37,284 bases of DNA from Kalymmatonema hyalinum WJT4-NPBG1 (GTDB lineage: Bacteria; Cyanobacteriota; Cyanobacteriia; Cyanobacteriales; Nostocaceae). A program made the position numbers and the translations under genes. The stretch covers positions 1 to 37,284 of the forward strand of contig JAHHIB010000086.1 in NCBI GenBank assembly GCA_019359075.1. The letters are read 5' to 3'. The notes beneath the pieces are model-generated. The model made no database searches. It was not told the DNA's origin and saw nothing but the letters and a program-made list of their open reading frames with translations. This document shows positions 25,432-31,827 of the stretch, one piece after another; within the stretch, counting starts at the first letter, position 1; every line of letters begins with the position of its first letter.

Positions 25432-26511
25432 GTGCAATCAAATACAATCGAATTAAATAATCCTCATGACCGTGAATCATCTGAGGATACAACCAAGCTG
25501 CCCTTCACGCTTCAAGATTTAAAAGCTGCAATTCCATCTGAATGCTTTCAGCCCAAAGTCGGGAAATCACTATTCTACTTTTTTCGTGACATCCTGATTA
25601 TCGGTCTGCTTTATGCAGTTGCTCATCACCTAGATTCTTGGTTTTTCTGGCCAATTTTCTGGGTCATGCAAGGAACAATGTTTTGGGCTTTGTTTGTCGT
25701 CGGACATGACTGTGGACACCAATCTTTTTCTAAGAAGAAATGGCTCAATGATTTGATTGGACATCTTTCCCACACACCGATACTTGTTCCTTATCACGGT
25801 TGGCGGATTAGCCATAGAACCCACCACAAAAATACTGGCAGCCTCGATAATGATGAAAGCTGGTATCCAGCAACAGAGTCAGAGTACAAAGGGGTGAATT
25901 GGCTGCATAATATAGGTCGAAATTACTTGTTTTTATTGGCTTATCCGGTGTATTTGTTTACGGGTTCTTCTAATAAACGAGGTTCTCACTTTTTACCTAG
26001 CAGCCGGCTTTTCAAACCCTCAGAAAAATGGGATGTCATCACCAGCACGGCACTCTGGACTTTAATGGTAGCTTTCCTGGGTTTCCTTACCTATCAATGG
26101 GGTTGGATGTGGTTCTTGAAATACTACGTTGGACCCTATCTTGTATTTGTCATTTGGCTAGACTTGGTGACCTTTTTGCACCATACTGATGCAGATATTC
26201 CTTGGTATCGTGGAGAAGATTGGACTTTCTTAAAAGGCGCTATTTCTAGCATTGACCGCGATTACGGTTTTATCAATCACATTCATCATGATATCGGTAC
26301 TCATGTTGCGCACCACATATTTCTGAACATCCCTCACTACAATTTGAAGAAGGCAACTGAGGCGATCAAACCGATTATGGGTGACTATTTCCACAAATCT
26401 GATGAACCAATTTGGACGGCATTAAGGCGTTCGTGCAATAGCTGTCATTTTGTTCCGGATACTGGAGGAAAAGTTTACTACACATCTAATAAAAAATTAG
26501 CTAAAGGCTAA
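25432..26511 (+). CDS. desB: Omega-3 (delta-15) acyl-lipid desaturase
   Basis: A 359-residue membrane desaturase that makes alpha-linolenic chains. Histidine boxes are HDCGH (about 92-96), HRTHH (about 127-131) and HVAHH (about 291-295). It is closely related to DesA but has the DesB-type YHGWRISHRTHHKNTG and HHTDADIPWY segments. The start is a GTG giving MQSNTIE. No better ATG exists upstream of the conserved region. In model strains desB is cold-induced. A 14-bp perfect-stem hairpin follows 22 bp after the stop. Confidence 0.92.
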   Translation: MQSNTIELNNPHDRESSEDTTKLPFTLQDLKAAIPSECFQPKVGKSLFYFFRDILIIGLLYAVAHHLDSWFFWPIFWVMQGTMFWALFVVGHDCGHQSFSKKKWLNDLIGHLSHTPILVPYHGWRISHRTHHKNTGSLDNDESWYPATESEYKGVNWLHNIGRNYLFLLAYPVYLFTGSSNKRGSHFLPSSRLFKPSEKWDVITSTALWTLMVAFLGFLTYQWGWMWFLKYYVGPYLVFVIWLDLVTFLHHTDADIPWYRGEDWTFLKGAISSIDRDYGFINHIHHDIGTHVAHHIFLNIPHYNLKKATEAIKPIMGDYFHKSDEPIWTALRRSCNSCHFVPDTGGKVYYTSNKKLAKG

Positions 26512-26533
26512 TATAAAATCAAGAGTGAAAGTT

Positions 26534-26568
26534 AAGAGTGAGGAGTTTTTCATCAACTCCTCACTCTT
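26534..26568 (+). terminator. Hairpin downstream of desB
   Basis: AAGAGTGAGGAGTT (26534-26547) pairs perfectly with AACTCCTCACTCTT (26555-26568) around a 7-base loop. No U-run follows, so it may protect the mRNA 3' end instead of terminating. Similar GAGTGAGGAGT repeats are dispersed in these genomes. Confidence 0.45.
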
Positions 26569-26612
26569 GACTTCATAACTTTGGTTTTTCTGCATTCAGC
26601 TTCCGCTTGATG

Positions 26613-26781
26613 ATTGCTCCTCGGTTTATCTTACCTTGAGCGTGGATTTTTACGGGTAAGGAACTGTAAATTAATTTTTCAACAAAGTTACCCATCTATT
26701 ACTGTTTGTCCATATCCTTAAGAAGTTCGTCTACAAAGTCTCTTAGTCGTTCTTACCATTTTTGGATGAGTACCTTATTCT
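26613..26781 (+). pseudogene. Decayed desA fragment
   Basis: Translation from 26613 reads IAPRFILP-stop-AWIFTGKEL-stop, against [15 protein letters not shown] in DesA. At 26752-26778 YHFWMST is identical to DesA codons near 24805-24825. The sequence between is too short for the missing segment, so the copy has lost most of its length. Two in-frame stops and missing histidine boxes make it dead. Confidence 0.75.
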
Positions 26782-26854
26782 GCAAAAGCTACTAGTACAC
26801 GATGGCGGAAATAAAGCTACCATTCAAAATAACCGAAAAGCTTGTGATGTAAGC

Positions 26855-26897
26855 TTTTTGAATTTTGAATTTTGAATTTTGAATTCCGCGAAGCGGT
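26855..26897. repeat. AATTTTG heptamer repeat with GCGAAGCGG tail
   Basis: TTTTGAATTTTGAATTTTG is a run of the 7-bp repeat found throughout heterocystous cyanobacterial genomes. It is followed by CCGCGAAGCGG, a small palindrome of the same kind seen elsewhere in this window. Confidence 0.6.
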
Positions 26898-26948
26898 ACT
26901 AGTACCCTCATAGGCACTATTGATAAAAATTTGCGTTCAATGACAAAA

Positions 26949-26976
26949 AAACCCGGTTTCTAAAGAAACCGGGTTT
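26949..26976 (-). terminator. Rho-independent terminator of desD
   Basis: A 12-bp perfect stem (AAACCCGGTTTC / GAAACCGGGTTT) with a 4-base loop is followed on the minus strand by a run of seven T including the stem end. It lies 25 bp past the desD stop codon. Confidence 0.8.
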
Positions 26977-27000
26977 CTGGTTAGATGCAGGATGCGTATT

Positions 27001-28101
27001 TTATAACGCAGTGCTTTCCTGAGGCAAAGAACCCATTAATTTCAACCAACTAAAGTTGGCAGCAAGTGCTTCTCCAAAAGTGGGATATATATTATAACTC
27101 ACGCCAAAATCTGCACAAACTTCCGCTAATATTGGAGCGATTTTCGGATAGTGAATATGACAAACATGGGGAAATAAATGATGAACAACTTGATAGTTAA
27201 GACCACCAAGATACCAATTTAAAAAGGTATTTTTTGGAGCAAAATCAACTGTTGTCTTAACTTGAAAAATTGCCCATTCATCGTCAATTTCGTTTGACTC
27301 AGGATTTGGTTGAATAAACTCTGCTGGTTTAATAACATGAGCTAGCATGAAAACATTGCAAATCATTAACCCATAGGTCATGTAAGCAATGCAAAACCCT
27401 AAAATTACCTGGATGGGAGTATATCCCACTGCAATTGGAATCAAGAGAAACAGTCCCAGCCAAACGACTTTACCCCCTAACAATATGAGCATTTCCAAAG
27501 GTTTGAGTTTAGGAATGTCATACTCATGATATTTGCGCTTAAATAAAACGAGATAGACATCAGCAGCAGACCAATAAAACGGAATGATGGTGTAGAGCAA
27601 CAAAATGAATAGGTGTTGGAATTTGTGATACCATTTATGATCCATAAATGGAGACATACGAACTAATCCATCTCCATGTATTTCTAGATCATGCCCTAAT
27701 ATATTGGTATAAGTATGATGCAGGAAATTATGGCGAAATCGCCACAAAAAGCTGGATAGACCAATGGCATCATAAGTTAAACCAAAGATATAATTTACCC
27801 ATTGGTGACTAGAATAACCACCATGATTAGCATCATGTCCTATACTAAAACCTACGCCAGCAATACCTAATCCTAGAAAAACACAGCCAAATACTTTCAT
27901 CCACATTATCGGTGGACCGAAGAGAATAAATGTCCAAGCAGAAATGACCCATGCCAAGATAATTGCAGTTTTGATGTACATTGCTAGATTATCGCGCTTC
28001 GCAATATTCTCAGATTGAAAATAAGCGTCAACTCGTTTATTCAGTTCCTTTCTAAAACCGACGTTCTTGGCAAAAGTTACTCTTGTTTGTGTCTGTGTCA
28101 T
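27001..28101 (-). CDS. desD: Delta-6 acyl-lipid (front-end) desaturase
   Basis: A 366-residue membrane desaturase with boxes HDANH (89-93), HNFLHH (124-129) and QVVHH (about 306-310). Replacement of the first His of the third box by Gln is the mark of front-end desaturases, so this inserts a double bond at carbon 6 and makes gamma-linolenic or stearidonic chains. Unlike eukaryotic relatives it has no fused cytochrome b5 domain. It converges on the desC-desA-desB run and has its own terminator. Together the four genes give the full Murata group 4 desaturation set. Confidence 0.92.
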   Translation of the reverse strand: MTQTQTRVTFAKNVGFRKELNKRVDAYFQSENIAKRDNLAMYIKTAIILAWVISAWTFILFGPPIMWMKVFGCVFLGLGIAGVGFSIGHDANHGGYSSHQWVNYIFGLTYDAIGLSSFLWRFRHNFLHHTYTNILGHDLEIHGDGLVRMSPFMDHKWYHKFQHLFILLLYTIIPFYWSAADVYLVLFKRKYHEYDIPKLKPLEMLILLGGKVVWLGLFLLIPIAVGYTPIQVILGFCIAYMTYGLMICNVFMLAHVIKPAEFIQPNPESNEIDDEWAIFQVKTTVDFAPKNTFLNWYLGGLNYQVVHHLFPHVCHIHYPKIAPILAEVCADFGVSYNIYPTFGEALAANFSWLKLMGSLPQESTAL

Positions 28102-28292
28102 AAAAACTAATCGTTCAATGAGCTATGAATTGACTTGGTGAAGTCTGTTATCTAGCAAGTATCCAAGTGGCGTTGCTCAAATACAAACACACAAGTCAAA
28201 TCAATTCATTGTTGCAGATTATACTAATTTTTAGCCAGAGAAAAATAGAAGTTTTCCAAATTCCCAATAAGGAACAAACTTTGTGCGTATGA

Positions 28293-29561
28293 TTAAAACC
28301 GTCCATTTCCCTGAACAATATGCTTGACAGTCGTCAGGCTTTCTAGGCTAATCAGTCCGCGTCGATGACCTTTTTGGTTAGACATTCCTAGAAATACTGA
28401 CTCTCCTCGCGAGGGGTTGCGGGAAAAGCGCGGGGAAGCATTGATGTAGCTAGAGGCGCTGTTCACTCCTAAGGCGAACTGTCGGCTTTCCTGGTAAGAT
28501 TCGGTGACAATGCAGTCGGCGTGGCCACTGCTGTAGCGATTAATCCAGGAAATCGCAGCCTCTAGACTATCTATTAATTTAAAAGCGACTGTCTTGGTTA
28601 AATAAGCGCTTTGCCACTCTCCATCCTTAGCAAGCTGTAACTGAGGAAAGGCTTCTACCAGTTCGGCATCTCCCTTAATTTCAAAGCCTTTTTCCTTTAA
28701 GCTATTCCACAATGTTGTTAAAGATGATGGCAAGGCTTGTCGGTGGATCAGGACTTTTTCTATTGCGTTCACCGGATCTGGTTCGCTTTGATGGCTATCT
28801 ATAATCAGCCAGCGCACCATTTCTAAACTGCCATTTGGCGACCAGTAGAGGTAACAGTTGCCTATAGCTGATTTTAGAACTGGGGAAGTGGAGTGGCGCA
28901 CTACCTGCTGTATCAAGCTTGAACGCCCGTAGGGAATGACTAAATTCAAGCATTCGTCTTGCGTCACTATGTCCCGAATCGAAGTTCCATGTTCTTCTGT
29001 TATCAGCTGTAAACAACCTGCTGGTAAACCCACTTCAGTCACCGCACTCAAGAGTGCGTTAGCGATCGCCGCGTTAGAATGACTGGCTTCAGTACTCCCT
29101 TTAAGGATCAGACTGTTGCCGGTTTTGATACATAAGCCCGCTGCGATCGCTCCCAACTCTGGAAATGCCTCATAAATAAACGCAATCACACCCAAAGGCA
29201 TTAATTGCGTGTACGTTTGAGAGTCATCTAGTTGATAGTCACCGTGTCTGACTCGCCGCAGTGGATCTGATAATTCCCCTAGCCGTTGCAAAATGTCTAC
29301 TGCCATCTCCAGCCGTTTTGGAGTCAACTTCAGCCAATCCAGAATTAAATCTGGCACTGCCATTTCCCGACTTGCTTCTAGATCCAAGGTATTTGCTTCT
29401 AAAATGTCGTCAAATGACCGTGTTATCGCCTGTGCCATTGCCAACACAGCGCGACTTCTGTCTGCTCCTTTTGTGGTTCCCAACTTGAGCGCAGCTTGAT
29501 GAGCGCGCTTAGCGCTGGCAATTGGTTCAGGGTTTACATCAAAAGCATCCACTGTGCGCAT
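28293..29561 (-). CDS. Glutamate-5-semialdehyde dehydrogenase (ProA) paralogue lacking the catalytic cysteine
   Basis: A 422-residue aldehyde dehydrogenase-fold protein that aligns with ProA end to end: MPLGVIAFIYEAFPE (121-135), GLCIKTGNSLILKGSTEA (142-159), SYINASPRFS and GLISLESLTTVKHIV near the end. The active-site motif of ProA, S-T-C-N, reads DPVN here, with Val264 in place of the nucleophilic cysteine. The IPRGG motif reads IPYGRS. It is therefore probably not a working proline enzyme, or uses different chemistry. The preferred ATG at 29561 follows the upstream gene's stop by 2 bp. Coupling to the zinc-ribbon membrane protein looks tight. Confidence 0.85.
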   Translation of the reverse strand: MRTVDAFDVNPEPIASAKRAHQAALKLGTTKGADRSRAVLAMAQAITRSFDDILEANTLDLEASREMAVPDLILDWLKLTPKRLEMAVDILQRLGELSDPLRRVRHGDYQLDDSQTYTQLMPLGVIAFIYEAFPELGAIAAGLCIKTGNSLILKGSTEASHSNAAIANALLSAVTEVGLPAGCLQLITEEHGTSIRDIVTQDECLNLVIPYGRSSLIQQVVRHSTSPVLKSAIGNCYLYWSPNGSLEMVRWLIIDSHQSEPDPVNAIEKVLIHRQALPSSLTTLWNSLKEKGFEIKGDAELVEAFPQLQLAKDGEWQSAYLTKTVAFKLIDSLEAAISWINRYSSGHADCIVTESYQESRQFALGVNSASSYINASPRFSRNPSRGESVFLGMSNQKGHRRGLISLESLTTVKHIVQGNGRF

Positions 29562-29563
29562 CG

Positions 29564-29971
29564 TTATCGTCGGTAGGTAAGCCAAACCATGAGTGCTGGC
29601 AGAATTGCCAACAGCACGGCTACCATTGCCCAAGCAATAATGCTATATCCATTTGCCAATCGTAGTGCCAATGGTAACCATATAATCACTAGCACGAAAA
29701 TAATGCCAAGCGCTACGGGCAAATAGCTTTCTCCTAACCGAGGATGGACAACCTGCCAAATATTCCCTGTCCAGCGCCAAGCTCGCTTGTAGGGATAGGT
29801 GGTCGAAAGCTGCTCCAGCACATGACCATTCTCTTCCACCACGAAGATTTGCTGACAGCGATCGCAACCAAATGCTTCTGTCAGCGTAATCGGAATTAAC
29901 CGCCCCCGACGACGACAGGGACACGGGTATTCGCTATTGAAGTCAATTTTGTCTGCTTTTTGAGGTTGCAC
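29564..29971 (-). CDS. Zinc-ribbon membrane protein of unknown function
   Basis: A 135-residue protein with a CPC pair (Cys17, Cys19) and a CDRC pair (Cys36, Cys39) that could bind zinc, then a soluble linker with RAWRWTGNIWQVVHP, and two C-terminal membrane helices (about 84-102 and 107-131). It ends 2 bp before the ProA paralogue starts, so the two are almost surely one transcript. No family was recognised. A role at the membrane with the ProA-like protein is an inference from gene order. Confidence 0.75.
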   Translation of the reverse strand: MQPQKADKIDFNSEYPCPCRRRGRLIPITLTEAFGCDRCQQIFVVEENGHVLEQLSTTYPYKRAWRWTGNIWQVVHPRLGESYLPVALGIIFVLVIIWLPLALRLANGYSIIAWAMVAVLLAILPALMVWLTYRR

Positions 29972-30404
29972 AAGCGAACTTTTAACTTGAGCGTGTTTGT
30001 CCTAAGTTAGTGAGGATAGCATCCCTTCGTCTATGTCTTTGGGGCTGGCTACCCTCCCATGACCTTCCTTTATAACATTAGTCAGTTTGGGTTGCTCATT
30101 GCCTTTGGACATATTTTTTCTAAATTGAGTGCCAAATTTGTTTTGCCACTCAAAGCTTTTGAAATTATTGTGTCATTTTAAGTTTGAAGTCTGTACTCTT
30201 AAATCAAAAAACTTTTGATTTTCAGCCTTTCTACTTCATTCTTTAGTTTCGTCACCCTGAATTAACTGTCGTGCATCTTACAAAAAATTCGTTAGCTACA
30301 CTTAAATATTATTATGAATGATGAATTCTTATTTTTGTAATTTCGTGCGGCTAATAACGTCACTTCTTTACAAAATATTTCATCACTTTTTTTATCTTTC
30401 ATAA
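29972..30404. other. AT-rich intergenic region
   Basis: No open frame, repeat or hairpin of note was seen. It must contain the promoter of the leftward zinc-ribbon/ProA-like pair, but no clear -35/-10 pair can be singled out. Confidence 0.4.
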
Positions 30405-30475
30405 GCGGGTAACGCGATTCGAACGCGCGACATTCACCTTGGCAAGGTGACGCTCTACCACTGAGCTATACCCGC
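30405..30475 (-). tRNA. trnG-GCC: tRNA-Gly (anticodon GCC)
   Basis: Read on the minus strand the 71 bases fold as a cloverleaf: acceptor GCGGGTA pairing with TACCCGC, D arm GCTC-AGTGGTA-GAGC, anticodon arm CACCTTGCCAAGGTG with anticodon GCC, and T arm GCGCGTTCGAATCGCGT. CCA is not encoded. Confidence 0.95.
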
Positions 30476-30539
30476 AATAATCAACGTATATTTACTATGT
30501 CAGATAATCCATTATTTGTCAACACTTTTTTTGTGATTT

Positions 30540-30584
30540 GTCATGAGTCCTTTGTTATTAGTTATCGGACAAAGGGCTCATGAC
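30540..30584. repeat. Long inverted repeat downstream of ribH
   Basis: GTCATGAG-T-CCTTTGT pairs with ACAAAGG-G-CTCATGAC around a short AT-rich loop. It sits 6 bp past the ribH stop. No T-run follows in the ribH direction, so it is listed as a hairpin repeat and not as a terminator. Confidence 0.55.
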
Positions 30585-30590
30585 AAATGA

Positions 30591-31151
30591 CTATTCTGCT
30601 GGCAATTCTCCTATGCTGGCACTTTTGAGCGATGCTGGCGAAAGAGAATTTCCAGAAAAGGGCTCTTGGAGGTTAGAACGCAATTGCCGCATGAGGCTAG
30701 CCATCTCCAAAGCACTCATGGCGTACTCCCAGCCAAGATTGCTTTTAATGCCTGCTCGTTCTAAGGCTTGCTGCATGGTATCTGTTGTTAAAATGCCAAA
30801 AACCACAGGCACACCTGTTTGAAAAGCAGCAGCAGCTACACCCTTGGCGACCTCAGAAGAGACGTAATCAAAATGAGGCGTTTGCCCTCGGATAACCGCT
30901 CCCAGACAAATGACCGCATCATAACGACCAGAAAGCGCTACTTGGCGAGCCACAACTGGAACTTCAAAACTGCCTGGTACCCAAATATAGTCTACTTGAG
31001 AACCGTGAGGATTGACATCAACACCGTGGCGTTTCAAGCAATCTTGACACCCCTCCAGCAGCTTGGTGGTGACGAGGTCATTGAATCGACCAATAACCAC
31101 TGCAAACCGCAAAGGTTCTGTCTGAGTAAAAGTTCCCTCGAAAACTGCCAT
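30591..31151 (-). CDS. ribH: 6,7-dimethyl-8-ribityllumazine synthase
   Basis: A 186-residue enzyme of riboflavin synthesis that condenses the ribityl uracil with 3,4-dihydroxybutanone phosphate. Conserved segments are [16 protein letters not shown] (about 18-33), [12 protein letters not shown] (about 60-71) and [17 protein letters not shown] (about 83-99), which carries the catalytic histidine. The frame is open further upstream to 31202, but the ATG at 31151 gives the usual N-terminus. The C-terminal ~25 residues are variable. It lies downstream of psbZ on the same strand, an order I recall as common in cyanobacteria. Confidence 0.93.
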   Translation of the reverse strand: MAVFEGTFTQTEPLRFAVVIGRFNDLVTTKLLEGCQDCLKRHGVDVNPHGSQVDYIWVPGSFEVPVVARQVALSGRYDAVICLGAVIRGQTPHFDYVSSEVAKGVAAAAFQTGVPVVFGILTTDTMQQALERAGIKSNLGWEYAMSALEMASLMRQLRSNLQEPFSGNSLSPASLKSASIGELPAE

Positions 31152-31352
31152 AACTGCCTCTAAATCATCTATACTTCTTGCCAATATACATTTGTTCTTC
31201 AAAAAATATAGAAGTACAAGAATAAACAGACATAACTAAAGGGAAAAGCGGTGACGCAGAGAGGGAAAATATCCCTAAGTCTCCGTGTCGCCGCGTCTTT
31301 GGTGCTCGTGAGTTTCTATGCTATTTGCCAGCGCTATTAAACAAGCAGTCGC

Positions 31353-31541
31353 TTAGACTACGAAAAAGCTTAATGCACCGACTAAAAAAACTAAGCCAAT
31401 CCAAGCTCCTGAACCAATCCACAGCAGCCTTTTAGATTCATTCCAGTTTTGCGGAGTGGCATAGGCAACAGGAACGCCAACCACTAGGACAAAAGACAGC
31501 GCAACTAGAGCTAATAAAGCAACTTGAAATACAATTGTCAT
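31353..31541 (-). CDS. psbZ: Photosystem II protein PsbZ
   Basis: A 62-residue protein with two membrane helices joined by [17 protein letters not shown], the diagnostic PsbZ (Ycf9) loop. It stabilises peripheral antenna contacts and photosystem II dimers. The ATG at 31541, preceded by GGGAGAAGGGAAG, is the right start. The frame opens five codons earlier. Confidence 0.95.
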   Translation of the reverse strand: MTIVFQVALLALVALSFVLVVGVPVAYATPQNWNESKRLLWIGSGAWIGLVFLVGALSFFVV

Positions 31542-31556
31542 CTTCCCTTCTCCCAA

Positions 31557-31827
31557 AACAGCAAACTAGTTACTAAAGATAGAATATTGTACAGGTCAAC
31601 ACTGACAGTTTTTCCTTATTTGTTAAGCTAGCAGAAAATTGACACACTTTATTGACGTTCTCCCCAGCAATCGAATCGCGGGGAGTGTTTCTCACTCCTG
31701 GGGGAAGCAGGGGAGTGTTCATCCTTCAACGAAGTGAGCTACATAAATTGCTTTGTGGGAGACGCCATCGCCCCAACTACTGGGAATACGGAGGCACAGC
31801 ATTAAACTCACCAATGACCAATGATTA
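31557..31827. other. psbZ-cca intergenic region
   Basis: This divergent promoter region contains GGGGGAAGCAGGGGAGTG near 31700, a GGGAGCAGGGGAGC-type repeat that reappears inside the next gene. No gene was seen. Confidence 0.4.

Noticed and set aside
30540-30584. Rho-independent terminator for ribH
   Set aside because: The stem is good, but the bases following it in the ribH direction are A-rich and not T-rich.
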